A DNA stretch of 39,355 nt from Klebsormidium nitens (GCA_000708835.1 DF236959.1:1-39355); one strand, 5' to 3'. Shown: positions 19,801-31,600, counted from the stretch's first letter. Notes: a model not told the origin generated them from the sequence alone. Numbers and translations are program-made.

Positions 19801-22800
19801 GGATCTTGAGAACACAAGCCCTGAGACGGGTGGTTAGGGTGGGGGTTCGTCGGACTGAGCTACGTGCGGGGCGGGTACATCCGAAAAAGAATTTCTGAGC
19901 TACTGACCGTCACCAGGTTTGCTACCCCTGACCTCGAGAGTCGTCCGGTTTGCTTCCCTTGTCGAACGAGTTTTGTCTTTGACCGCCGGAGGAGGGGTCC
20001 GACGCTTTGCTGATTTCGCGTCAGACCTCAGAGTTGCTCATTAGATCAGCATGATTTGGGTGACCAACAATGGCGGCAACCAAAACAATTTGAAGGAGCG
20101 TGTCACCTCTTGAGCATCCAGCATAAGTGCCACCACGTGCGCGCGCATGATCTTCTTCCGGGCGTCGGCTGCGCTCAGCTGCGGGGCGCCCTCCTCCAAC
20201 CGAGACCGGTGCATCCAACCGGCCGTATCGACCTGAGGACACAAGCAACCATATTGATTATCACGAGCGCGTCGAACGACGTGAATCCACGGCGACCTGC
20301 TACGCATCATGACCTGCTCCCATGTCGCCGGAAAAAGGGAACATGTGACTGCCGTGTTTGGCAACTTGGGAACTTCCATACGGGCTTTGCTCGCCGAGGA
20401 GTTAAGGGTAACGCAATCATTCAATCGGACAAGGTCTCACTAGTGTGCTTATGAGTTCCGTCCATCTATGACTGCTGAGTTACAAGAAGAACTCAGAGCA
20501 GATCACAGGCCCACTGTGGAACGTCGCTACCAAAGCAAGAGGCACGGTCGAAAGTGGAAACAACAGTCAAGCTTCATTATTTTCCCATTTGGGCAGGGTA
20601 GTGAGCAGAGCCGTTTGGTTTCTGACACTCACGCCACCTACATTACTGGAAAATGGACGAGTAAAATCTTCGGAATTGTGTTTTATAAATCTGGCGGAGC
20701 CCAAAGAGATTTTTAGAGTAGCGAAACTACACTGTGTTCAGGGCGCAAGGCCTTACCAGCCAAATCGGTCGTCCGTTGTGCTCGAACGGAATCTGGACGG
20801 AATCACGCGTCAGCCCCGGCTCCGGACCGGTCAGCACGCGGTCCTGGCCCAACAGGAAGTTTACCTGGATACGTGGGAGCGTAACGTTTGCTGTCAGGCG
20901 CCTGGAAGCGTTACAGGAGGATGGAGTAAGCGTGCCCGGAGCGCACAAAGACGGGTCAGAAGCGACGGTCGGGCGCGTGCGACCGGGGTGGAGCATTTTG
21001 TGTTTGAGGACGGATACTACGGCCTTGAATTAACACCTTGGCAACCTTTTTCTTGCTTTTCAAAAGACACTTGCGCTGAGGAAAGCTAGCTGAGCAGGAC
21101 TCCGGAGGCCAGCCTGGAGCTTAAGGTCGGACGGCGTGATGAGTGGATTGAGGCCTCCTTTGGAAGGCCAAACTCCAGTATCTTAATAACATTGAAAACT
21201 CGAGTTAGGGTTTAAGGTTGCTGGGCAAACCAAGTTCAAGGGAGGGATCTGATTGAAGCTTTTTCGTTCTGACCAGAACGCTGACAGCGTCATCCCGCCA
21301 GCCATGCTTTGCTGCGCGTGACATGGACATACTTAAAATAAAAGTGGACTTAAAAACCTTACCAAAGTGGACTTGCCCACGTTCGGCCGCCCCGCGATCG
21401 CGAACTGCAGCGGCACGGCTTCCGCCGCCTCTAGTTCCGCTTCCTTCCGCTGCCGTCCTTCCGCTTCTTCCATCGTAAAGGCACCGTAACCGCTTTCTAC
21501 AACCTCCTCTAATGGAGAGCTTTTGGCCCCGTTTCGCGAGAGCGACGTTTCGTGTAAGCTCATCCCGTTCGAGAACCCATTTTCCCCATCGTTTGAACCA
21601 TCAACAGCCGTGTCCGATGCTAACTCTACTATATTCTTTTTACTCGCGCTTGCTGTTACTGAAACACGCCCGGATGCAACCGAATCAGAACCATTTACAG
21701 CAAAAGGCCGATCCGCTTCAGCTTCCAATCCCTCCTCAGCTCCCATATTCACTCTCGTTCCCGCTTCTAGAGCACTTTCATTGGTCAGATCTTTGGACCC
21801 CATCCCTCCCTCCCCGTCTATACTTACTTGATCTGGGCCCAATACCGCCTCCCTTCCACTCCCCTCTGACTGAACCCATCGAACGTCCAGCCCCTGTTCT
21901 CGAAACACCTCGCCCGCACTTTCTCCTTCCGCTGCCGTTCCGTTCCCCTGAACCAAGGCAGGTTCCGCCCTCACATCTCCCTCTCTTATGTGGACTGCTG
22001 AAGCGCCTTCATCTAGTATTTCACTTTCAGTGGGCTCTCCGTGAGTACCCGTTGACTTGAGTGGAGGGGGGGGTCGCGAGGCGGCCGCGGCGCGTTCTCT
22101 CCGCGCCGTAACCTCAGCGGGGATGTTGGCAGTCGCGCGATCGATGTGCGGTTGCAGCTTTTCGTACAGGTCGGCCAAACCCTGCGAAAGGGTGTTGGGT
22201 TTTGAAACTGCAAATTCGGGTGAAATTGAAAGCAGCTGAATTCTGGTGCGCTCGCAAAGGTCAGACAGTGCTCAGATCATTTTGACACCATTTCATCAAG
22301 ATGCAAACGCAGACTTCTCCGCTCTCCATGCTGATTGCCAATGCTTCCCCAAACTACCCCTTCCCTATCGCTGCCAGCACATATTTCGCCTGGAAAAAAG
22401 CGTCTTAAACCCTAAAGCTTCTCAAGTCATCGACCTCCACAAATTGCAAATGTCCAACTTCCCGCTTTCTGCACTGACGGCCACTCTACGGAGGCCCACA
22501 CGGCCACAATAGCCTGCGCGTAGACCGCCAGACAACCAACTCCCCAGCCCCAAAAACCATGAGATCTCGTTAAGTTGCGATTGCCCAGCTCCCCACTCTC
22601 CGCACCGACGGCCACTGCCTCGCCAACCCCACTCGTTATGCTTCTCCCATGGCCGCCTGCAAGTACCTAGTCCGCCTGCCAGCAGACTTTCCGATATTTA
22701 AAAACTCCTTGAGACATTTGAATTTGCTTGTAAGTGTTCAACGAAAGTGCAGAATCCCACCTCGCCGCTCTCTGTGCTAGATGGCCATCGCCTCCCCAAA

Positions 22801-25800
22801 CTCCACTTGGTACGCCTCCCCCACCGCCGTCAGCACATACTTCGCCTGGCAACAAAGCTCCTAAACCCCAAGAAAGACTTTGAATGATAGACATTATGGA
22901 CGTGCGAAGGCCCACCTCGCCGCTCTCTGCGCTGATGGCCACTGCCTCCCCAAACCCCACTTGGTACGCCTCCCCCATCGCCGCCAGCACGTAGTCGGCT
23001 TGGCGGTTGCCCCCCTCGCACTTGTTGGCCGCAAGAATGACCGGCAGCCGGGTCTGGCAGCGGAGCCAGCGCGCGAGCTCGATGTCCATTGGCTGGACCT
23101 GGAAAAGTCAATTTTGGGTCAGCGTTTTGGTTAAGCGTTCCAAGTTACGTTCCTCAATCCTTCGAGATCGTGCGACTTTATTCTCTGTGAGCAAATTCAA
23201 GTCAAAGCACCGAGGTTATTGGCAGCTGGGTTTGAGGCCGCAGCCACCGCGCGAGCTCCATGTCCATTGGCTGGACCTGAGAGGGAAACTTTTGGGTCAG
23301 CGTTTGGTTGACCATTCTGAGAAAGGTCCTTGTTTTCCAATGGGAGATTCCTGTAAGCTGTTCCCAGTGGAGGCCCAATTAGATTTCTAAGTCGAGCGTA
23401 GCTCCGCAGCCACCGCCCGTGTTCGAAGTCCATTGGTTGGACCCAAGAAGGGTTAGCGCTTTGATTAGGCGTTCTGACCCTCAATAATATTGGATTGCAT
23501 ATCCCTGTGGGTTTCCAATCTACGCCCCAAAATATCGGCAGCCGAGTCTGGTGCTGCAGCAAGGGCGCGAGCTCGATGTCCACTGGCTGGACCTGAGAAA
23601 GTGAACCTGGGTTCAGCATCTTGGTTAAGCTTTCCTTAATTATGTCAGATTGTGTTGACTATTTTTTCTATAAGCGATCATGAACTACGGCCCCGAGGTG
23701 ACTGGCAGCTGGGTCTGACACCACAGCCACCGTGTGAGCTCGATATCCATCGGCTGAACCTGATAAGGTAAACTTTGACGGTCAGCGTTCGCTTGACCAT
23801 TCTGGGAGAGGCCCTTGTTTTTCTGGTGGAAGATTCGCGTCTGATAAGCTATTCCCAGTCTTGAAGGCCCGATGTCCTTTGGAAACGAGCCTGGCTCCGC
23901 AGCCACCTCGCAAGCTTGATGGCCATTGGCTGGACCTGAGAAGGCAGAATCCGAGGTCACCGTTTCGTTGAAGCCTTCGGGTTAACGTCCCTTCTTTTGA
24001 TCGGTAATCTTGAGTCAAGGCCCCTAATTGAAAATCAACCGGGTCTGGCGCCGCAGCCAGCGCGCGAGCTCAATGTCCAATGGCTGAACCTGAAGAAGTG
24101 AACTTTGGGGTCAGCGTTGGGTTGACTATTCTGGGAAGGGTCCTTGTTTTCCAACAGGGGATGCCCGTCTGGTAAGCTGTTCCCAGTGGAGGCCCGCTCT
24201 CATTTGGAAACCAAGGCCAGCTTCGCAGCCACCGCGCAGATTTGATGTTCACTGGTTGGACCCGAGAAAATAGAACCAGGGTTAGCGCTTTGGTTAGGCG
24301 TTCTGACCCTCAGTTCCTTTTGGATCGAACACCCTTGTGGTTCCTATTAACGTCGGGGTCTGGCGCCGAAGCCAGCGCGCGAGCTCGATGTCCGACGACT
24401 GGACCTGAGAAGATGAATTTTGGCGTCAGTCGTTTTGGCTACGCCTTTGAGTGACTTTCGACAGGATCGATCTGTGTTGGATCCCCCTTCTAAAAAGTGC
24501 TACAAGGGCGATATTTACAGTGCGATTGGACCAGGGCTTGCGCCAGATCGTCACGCGGCTTGAAAGGACCCCTGGATGAGTTGTCTAAGATACCTCAGCG
24601 GATTTGTATCCCAAACCTTTTGGTTTTGGTTTTACTCGGGGCTGTTGCTTAGCATGTCGCCAGCACTCCCAAACGAAATGCAGATAAGTCCGATGCGGCA
24701 GCCACAGTACGAGGTCCACATCTGAGAAATCTTGTACTAAGTCAGCGCTTTGGGTTGGTTCTGGGTGGTCCATCTCAAAGTTATTTCGCTGCCTCTCTAG
24801 ACCAATTGTTCCACTTGATCACATCACTTTGTTTGGGCTTAGGTTGTTTCATTGTCTCTGCTTTTATACGCAGGTGCTTCAAATTGGCCACCCTGATTAC
24901 GGGACGCAATCTACATAAGTCGTTCAAAAACACAAGCCAGGTGGCAAGGCGTTTCAAAGGAACAGAAGCCTAGAAGGCACGGCAGCTATAGAGGACAAAG
25001 TCAGTTTTTGGTAGCACGACTGACAGTTCTGCAGAAGCTCTACTAAGAGCTCCGGCGCAGAGAGTTTTTGAACCCTCACCCCAGCCCGTGCGTCCAGCAT
25101 GAACAACGCCAAGTGACTGCGCGTCAGCAGCTTTGCAGTCAGGGCCATCGCACGGCCCAGCAGGCTCCCCCCCTCAGAGTCGGCCTCCATCCCTGCTGTG
25201 TCAAACAGCTTAAAACGCAGGTCCGACAATTGCGCGACTCCTTCGCGATAGTCCCGAGTGACATGGCCGCCGGGGGTGTCGTAAACCTGAGAAGAGGAGA
25301 AGAAGAAAAGCACGAGATGGTCTATATCGACGCCAATGAGACTCCTTCTCATTGGCGTCGCATTGCTGACTTCTAACTCAAGCCTTATGCTTGAAACATA
25401 AGGCTTGAGTTAGAAGTCAGCAATGCTTTTTCTGTGATCTTAGCAGATGTGGCTCCCGAGGGTGGTCTAGGGCTGGGAACACGGCACCGAAGTGGAAGAC
25501 TTGAGTTGGGTGGCAGGACGAGAAACTGTTTTCGCGAAGCTGCTGCGAGCTTGGGAAGCTTCAAGCTATTCCTATATACCAAGGATGCGAGCAGAATGTA
25601 CAAGGAGCTATCAGCATCTTAAGCAACACGGAAAGCAGGTCATGCAGACTATATGGGTGCAATAAAGTGCGCCTTCTGAAAATATTCACAGAGAGACATA
25701 GTTCAAACTCTGCACAACTGCACAACCACAGTTTAGTGTCGCTTGTGCCCCCCGCTGAGAGGGCTTGAAAAGGTACTTGATTTCAAGTGTCAAAGCATAA

Positions 25801-26696
25801 ATTCACAAAGACAGTGTTGAGACGTCATCAGAATTCTGTAAGAACCGATTCCCATGCCACGATTTCCATAGAGAAGTGACCCTCATAAGAATGTTTTTTT
25901 GATATCATCACTGGGTGCTTCACCCCCAACGCGCCTGTGCAACTTTCGTGAAAGCAACCATACACTAAGCGCACCACCAATAACCTCGGACTTAATGTGC
26001 ACATTTTAGCACCACCAGTTTGCAGACGGTGTAAATGTCCATAGAGTTTAAGGAACCTTTGCGCAAGTTTACACGCACTTTTAAATGTTGTTCATCCTCA
26101 GTGAGGCCCACAAAAATGTCACCTTCATCACCACCACCACCACCATCATCCTCATTTGGCGCTTTGCCTTTGTCAAACGCCACCACAGCTGACAGCTACA
26201 AGATCTTCCTCAAATAGGGCCTCAGAGGGCGGGGACTTTCACAGCCATAAGCTTCTGACCAGATGCGCTTACACACGCAGCTGACAATCAATACCCTCTG
26301 CGTAGATATTACACAGAATACGTTGCCACAACTCAGGGAATAAAGTTCTCTCAGAATGAGCTCCCAGGTTTCATGATGCTTCTTCAGTCTCACCAGTGCT
26401 TCTTTCCGCCTCACAAGCCGGTTGTAAAGTGCTGACTTCCCTACATTGGGCCTTCCAACAAGAACCACGCTTGGCAGTAGGGCCTGATCCTCGTCTCGCA
26501 CTGTCTTTGGCTGTTTCTTCTTCGTATCTTTCTGAACGGGCTTCTTCGAGGAGCTGTTGACCTCTTTAATGTGTGACGGTGGTCGCTTTGAGGACAGCAG
26601 ACGGGTGGCGGAAATTAATTGCAAAGCCTGTGAGGGAACGTGGGGCCTAAACAGGAGTTTGCAAACCTTGTCAAGGGGTAAGCGGAGCATTGTCAT
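15481..26696 (-). CDS. Organellar GTPase Der/EngA-like, 13 exons
   Basis: Double-domain Der (EngA) GTPase, which in bacteria and organelles assists large ribosomal subunit assembly. Proposed exons (high to low): 26394-26696, 25080-25286, 22916-23098, 21363-22181, 20757-20864, 20107-20232, 19448-19528, 18797-18889, 17856-17924, 17308-17376, 16785-16848, 15697-15781, 15481-15640. They total 2367 nt, 788 residues plus TAG. Domain 1: GRPNVGKS 81-88, Thr111, DTAGM 130-134, NKCE 195-198, SAESGE 226-231. Domain 2: GRPNVGKS 495-502, TRD 523-525, DTAGW 542-546, NKID 613-616, SALKG 650-654. The KH-like tail has RLPTSRINRWL, RYITQ and KEFGMEGVPIRM. The basic N-terminus without early acidic residues suggests an organelle presequence, mitochondrial more likely than plastid. 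The ten junctions up to the KH region are phase 0. The exons below 16860 are less sure, and a small exon around RHxPP may be missing. Confidence 0.85.
17308..20864 (-). CDS. Der exons 5-10: G domain 2 and start of KH domain
   Basis: Six short phase 0-0 exons: 20757-20864 (GLTRDSVQIPFEHNGRPIWL), 20107-20232 (VDTAGW, LMLDAQE), 19448-19528 (GNEVTLASWVLEEGRALI), 18797-18889 (VLVNKIDCLSG), 17856-17924 (APILTLSALKGLGAARLMPK) and 17308-17376 (VVSLYDSWKTRLPTSRINRW). Each begins after an ag and ends at gtaagg, gtgaca, gtgagc, gtccgg, gtgcaa and gtgcgt respectively. Together they give the complete G1-G5 order with no gap. Confidence 0.85.
21363..22181 (-). CDS. Der exon 4: long interdomain linker and second P-loop
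   Basis: 273 codons, phase 0-0. Starts GLADLYEKLQPHID, which continues domain 1, then about 210 residues rich in Glu, Gly, Ser and Ala with no recognised domain, then a Glu/Arg-rich helix-like stretch (EEAEGRQRKEAELEAAEA) and LQFAIAGRPNVGKSTL. Bacterial Der linkers are far shorter, so most of this exon is a low-complexity insertion. Confidence 0.85.
22320..22915 (-). repeat. Decayed copies of the Der exon 3 3' half
   Basis: Copies of the 3' half and donor of exon 3 start near 22320, 22463, 22594 and 22766 in the intron after the exon; the exon's own matching point is at 22921. Spacings are 143, 131, 172 and 155 bp. The copy at 22766 keeps the donor-proximal bases but has an in-frame stop, so these are pseudo-exons. 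Confidence 0.8.
22916..23098 (-). CDS. Der exon 3: G4 and G5 of domain 1
   Basis: 61 codons, phase 0-0, acceptor ttttccag, donor gtgggc. Reads DIELARWLR, LPVILAANKCEG and AVAISAESGE. NKCE instead of NKxD is, as far as I know, usual in plant Der proteins. Both edges of this exon are copied repeatedly into the flanking introns. Confidence 0.85.
23099..24725 (-). repeat. Array of decayed Der exon 3 5' ends with intron flank
   Basis: The boundary sequence ccattggctggacctga recurs in mutated form at 23264, 23430, 23580, 23747, 23923, 24077, 24249 and 24392, with a weak trace near 24710. The true exon's is at 23086. Steps are 178, 166, 150, 167, 176, 154, 172 and 143 bp. Each unit carries about 60 bp of the exon's 5' end (Asp-Ile-Glu-Leu-Ala-Arg-Trp-Leu region) and about 100 bp of upstream intron. 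Confidence 0.85.
25080..25286 (-). CDS. Der exon 2: switch I and G3 of domain 1
   Basis: 69 codons, phase 0-0, acceptor cttctcag, donor gtgagg. Contains GGHVTRDYREG (the usual GxTRD has His-Val before Thr), KLFDTAGMEAD and ALFMLDARAG. The acceptor lies only 41 bp from the inverted-repeat cluster at 25328-25426. Confidence 0.85.
25328..25360. repeat. Perfect 13-bp inverted repeat, 7-bp loop
   Basis: Arms cgacgccaatgag (25328-25340) and ctcattggcgtcg (25348-25360), loop actcctt. It lies in Der intron 1, just upstream of exon 2. Confidence 0.95.
25360..25426. repeat. Perfect 30-bp inverted repeat, 7-bp loop
   Basis: Left arm 25360-25389 begins gcattgctgacttct. The right arm 25397-25426 is its exact reverse complement; the loop is cttgaaa. 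It touches the 13-bp inverted repeat at base 25360 and has the same loop length. On RNA of either strand it would form a strong hairpin. Confidence 0.95.
26394..26696 (-). CDS. Der exon 1: presequence and first P-loop
   Basis: 101 codons from ATG 26696 to donor gtgaga. Residues 1-45 are rich in Arg, Lys, Leu and Ser (ISATRLLSSKRPPS), a transit-type peptide; residues 46-72 are a Lys-rich connector; VVLVGRPNVGKSALYNRL is the first G1 motif. A second Met at codon 3 could serve instead. Confidence 0.85.
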
Positions 26697-27204
26697 AAGA
26701 AGTACGAGCCCCGTTCAAACACACCTCATCAAATAAATCCAACAAAGATTCCTTTAGCTTTCTGAGCAAGCACTTTTCGCTTGCTCCTCAGCGACGTAAC
26801 TGCTCTTAAAGGACAAAGAATGAATGCTTCCATGAAGACGTCTTTGCAAGAAAGGCGTTTCTCCCTGACAAGATTTATTGATATAAAGCAAAGCACCGCA
26901 TTGCATTTGAATTTAGGGTTTTCTTTTTGCAGAGTTTGGGTTCGTACACCCCTGCCACATGGACGAATAGGAGAACGCCAACTGGCATGGCCGTCGACAA
27001 GCTGCTCTGTTTCAGGCAAAGGGCTTTGTGCAGCCCTGAAATCCCATGCAGGGAGGCAAGCGCCTTGATTGAAGCCTAAGGTATACGCTCCCTGAACTTG
27101 AAGAAAAGCCTGCCAGGGAACGGTACTGCATCTTATGGCGCCGTCTCCGGTTGAAGGCTTTTGTAATTAGAGATCTACTCCAGCAAAGACCTGCTTCGGG
27201 AAAG
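26697..27204. promoter_or_regulatory. Divergent promoter region between Der and DUF3754 genes
   Basis: The two start codons are 508 bp apart on opposite strands, so both 5' untranslated regions and promoters must fit here. An AT-rich stretch with tataaa lies near 26881. No further motif is claimed. Confidence 0.55.
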
Positions 27205-28656
27205 ATGGGGCCACCAATCATGGTGCTGAGCCCTCAAGCAAGCAGCGGGCTGGCTACCGGGCAAGTCTCCTCAAGGATTGGAGGAAGGGTTCAAAGCTGC
27301 ATCCCTGCTTGTTCTGTTAAATGCAGCTCAAATTCTGATAGCTTGCATGCAAGAAGCGTCACAACTCGGCGCTCTGATGCAGAATTGAGTCAGGCTCGGG
27401 TTTCGAGATCGAGATTGCAGTGTTCCAATCCATGCTTACGTCTGACATACGAAGGCCCCCTGCCCCTTCCTTCTAGATATAGCAAAAGCCCATTGAATAC
27501 GTGCACTGCAAGGAAGCTTGGAACCAGCTTTGGACTTGAAGGTCGAAGGGGAAAAAGGTTTCTGACCCGCTCTAGTTTGGAGGATCCTGCGGAGCTAGCG
27601 GAGGCCGCTCACCAAACGGGGGAGCAGTTTGCCAGTGTGGTGGAAGGGGGCGCCGAGGGTATCGCAAACTCAGGAAAGGCAATTGCAGGGGCAGCGGCTG
27701 CAGCGGGCGTTCTTGCGGGACAGATCGGCAAGGTGGTCGGAAAAACCACATCTCTAGTTAGAGACGCTTACGGACCCGACGTTGAGGATCAGATCAGTAA
27801 TTACCAGCACGATGACCCCGTGAATGTCCTGGAACAGATCGAGGGTGCGGTTGGGCTTGCGAAAGGCGATGTGGATTTGGAAGGGTTTAGGGAGAAGCTC
27901 GCTGACGTCATTGATGAGGTCAGCGATGAGGTGAAGCTGGCGGCGAGCCAGGCGGGCTTGGCGGCGGTCGCTGCAGCTGGGGCGGCTCTCAACCGGGACG
28001 AAAAGGAAACTCCGAAAGCCTACGCTTGCGCCGTGGTTGAAGAACCAAAGAAATGGGCGGTGGGGAGTGCGACAGCAGGTTCATCTAAAGCCCCAACAAA
28101 GCAACAAGCAGAGCCGTCTGAGACTGGTCTGCCTGCGGGGGAGGACAAGAATGCGAGAAAGATTGAGGGCCTGGTGGCGTCGCAGTTGAAGCTGGAGGTT
28201 TCGGAAGCGGGACCGGTGTTAGATGCAGAACGAGGCGTGGACAAAGAAGGAGCTGCGGTGGTGGTTGTGGACGCACTGAAAGAGCGGCTGGCCGACTTCG
28301 CGGGTGGCGTCGAGGAGGAGATTAAGAGGAAGCAAGCGGAGCGAGATGCAGAAAAGCAGAGAGAAAGGGATTCGGAAGAGAAAAGCAGAGAGCATGAGGA
28401 GAGGCATCGCGACCAGAAACCCATCGTCCGGGGGGGTCATTCTGTGGGGGAAAACGGGGGAGGGAGACCGAACCGGGGCGGGTTGCAGAGACAGATAGGG
28501 GCGACTAAAGTGCGGGTTGGCCGGGAGCGGCACATCCCTGTGAACAAGGCGGATTTGATTCCAGCGATGCGGGACTTGTTTGAGGACGAAAGGGATGCGG
28601 CCGGGTTTGTGGCGGTGTGTACGTCAGTGGAGTCGATCTTGCATGCAGAGCACCAG
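27205..28656 (+). CDS. DUF3754 gene exon 1: transit region and charged N-terminal extension
   Basis: 484 codons ending phase 0 at donor gtgagg. Residues 1 to about 115 are Ser/Arg/Cys-rich. Residues of about 120-280 are Ala/Gly-rich, with IAGAAAAAGVLAGQIGKVV as a short hydrophobic stretch and helical charged segments. Residues of about 280-430 are low-complexity and charged. The DUF3754 start motif lies in the last 45 residues. Homologues I know of are much shorter before this motif. Confidence 0.8.
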
Positions 28657-31600
28657 GTGAGGTGATGGGGTGTTTGGAAGGAAGCGCGTTTGAGTAACTG
28701 CAAGCTCAAAAAAGGTCTGGGGATTGCTGTGCCTGTGATTCCCCATCGTTCGTTCCACACCTGGAAAGGAAGGCATGCGAGAGTCAAACTCTACAAGTTC
28801 TTGCTTTGAGGACAAATGATAGTATCCATTGTCCCAAGAAGTTGTACGATCTCACCTGTGTACCTGTGCATGAGTCCCGGAAAGAGGGCGTTGGGAGATC
28901 GGTCCCCCTGAAGTCGCATGGCAACTGTGATTGTGCCCCTCTGCACCTGTGTCGCCAAAGATTCAAGTGATGGTGACAATGGCCGAGCCTCTAATTTTCT
29001 TACAGCAGATTGGTTGTGACGTTCTGGGCTGCTCCGGTCAACACCCCCTTTGATCCCTTTTGCTTCTCCTATGTGGCTTCTCCTATGTGATATTGCAGGA
29101 CCAGGGCACCACTCGTTCCCAAGAATTCGTCTTGCAAAGCGTAACAGATGCGAGGCTTACACCCTTTTTCACTGTACAGGTTATTATGGAAGAGCTGCGC
29201 GCCGACTACGCCCTCACCCACACAGAGGAGAGCGATGACGATGCTGACGTCAGCAACCAGGCGGGAACGCTCGCCGCGGGAAGCTCCGCCCGGAGAGGGT
29301 CTGAGTCAGACGACGACCGGAAGTCTCTGGCAGCCAAAAGCGGCACTCTTTCCGAGGACGAATCCACTGAGGCGGGGCTGGGAAAAGTCTCGTCCAAAAT
29401 ACTGCAAAAGCTGCTCGGGTCACGGGAGAAGAAACGGGCAGCCCGGAAAGCGATTGGCAAAGTCAAGAAGGCTGTGAGTGGGGACGAAGACGGTTCCAGC
29501 GACGAATCCGGAGGGAACGGGGCGGGCCGGGTCGGAAAGATTGTATTATCGGAGCCGGGAAGGGGATCCCTCGTTCAGTCGAAGTTTAGTGACGTGGCAG
29601 ACGAGGGGAAAGCGCGCCGCAGCGTGAGGGACGACGCGAGCGAGCGGTTCGAGACGAACGTGCTGGAGATCCTCAGCCGCGGCCAGTTCGAGGCGCTGAC
29701 GTCAGCGGACCTGGAGCTGACGGCGGCGCTGAACGAGGACTACCTGCTGACGCTGCCGATCAACGTGGACTGGAAGAGCTCGTCGAAGGAGGCCATCATT
29801 TTTCGGTGAGGTTCTTGTTGTGAACGGATGTTTTGGGAGCTTGTGTGCAATTCGTGAGCCCACCCTTGTTGCAAATGCAGGACCTCGAGACGAGATGATG
29901 CTTGGGGCAATTCAGGACTGGTTCATTGCGATCCCGTACTCTTTTATTTGACGGAGACGGGTTTCTGCAATTTTTTGTCTCGAGCCTGCATGCGATACAG
30001 GGTTTCTAGCATTGGTATCTCCTCTGTGTTTCCCTTCCTTTAAAAAAGAATGAAAGCCTTCTGACCGTACCTCAGTCAAGAGCCCACTCACGAGGGCTCC
30101 TTTCATCTCAGAAAGATCCGAGAACAACCCAATTCTAGGAATTAGAAAGCTTCCCTCACCCTTGGGCTTTCTTCAGTTGTTGTCGAGCCTCACTATTCTG
30201 CCGAAATACGATAGGCTTATTTCTTTTAGAATAAGGTTGGTTACACTTTGAACTTAATAGATTAATGCTATAGACAAGAGTTTGTTGCGCTGAGTCCACC
30301 CCCCAAGACCCCTTGCAGGCGCGAGAGAGGCCGCACGACTGACCTTGAAACAAAATAGCTCCGTTTGCTTACATCAAAGCTTCTGCTGTGTCCAGCCGCA
30401 GATAACAGCGCGACCAACGCTTAACGCCACGGTCCTCAAATTGCGAACTTGTGATACTTTGGACCAACATTTGTTTCCAATCAACAGGCGCGGCTATTCC
30501 GTGGAGCGCGAGAGCGGGCGCATGACTGGCCCCAAGACGGACTACCTCCAGTCGGTGTTCCTGCAGAGCCTCTTCCAGGGCGCGGTGCGCCCGCTGTACG
30601 AAGTCGGCACCAAGATCCGGAAGACGTACCAGGCGGTGTCGAACGATAAGAACATTCGGCCGGTGCTACGCAAGGTCGAGCGGTGGCTGGGAGAGCCGCT
30701 GCCGGTGGAAGGAGAGGGCGAAGGAGAGGGCGAGATTGCGGGGTGAGAAGTTCTGAAATTTATGTTCTTTTGAGCATTATGGGTTCTGGACTGAGAGCTA
30801 AACAAGTCTTTCGGGGGTTGATGACATCACATGGTCGAGCGGTGGCTGGGAGAGTCGTTGCCACTGGAGGGAGAGGACGAAGGAGAGGGCGAGGTTGCCG
30901 GGTTGGCAGTTTTGACGCTTTCTGGGGTTGAGCTTTTGGGGTTCCGAACGCTGCGGGGGCATAACTTTGAGTTTTGAGCTGTTTATGTTTTGAAATTACG
31001 AGATTCTTGTCCAATTGGGAGCTACTCCTGGTGTGAAGAGACTGGGACGCAAGGGGGTGGGATCGAGGCGAGACGGGAGTGGGGTTGGTTTGAGGTTTCT
31101 GAAGGCCGTCAGAGACATGTTTTGCGGTCTGGAAAAGGTTAGCTGCAATTTGCTAGCGCCCTCAATTTCGCGTTGGCTCGCAATTGCCGCATCGAGCCTT
31201 TCGAACGCCTGTTTCGAGGCTTGAGAGGCTTTTCTTTTCTTCCGCTCCCTGCTTGCCCAGTTCGTGTCTTGTTATTGATGGAATGAAACAGCGAGTGTGA
31301 TTCTGGAATCACGATTGCAATTCCTTATCTTCCATTGGACCGGTCGCTGTCACCATTTCCCGGGACTCCAAGGTTGGCGCTCGAGCCAGCGATCCCTCAC
31401 TCACAATGAACCCACGCGTGCCATTTCCAACCTGACATGGGGCACCCGTTTCCCCAGCGCCGCCGTCACCAAGGCTCGCAACGGCCAGGTCACCGTCCCC
31501 CGTTACGAGGCCTTCCTCTCGTCGGCTGGCTCCCAAATCTGCAAAGTCGGTACATTTGCCATGCTTTACTCACAACTCTACCAATCGTAAATTGACGCGT

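Noticed and set aside
19371-19898. 175-residue open frame on the plus strand
   Set aside because: It runs antisense across the Der exon at 19448-19528 and shows no domain; a shadow frame.
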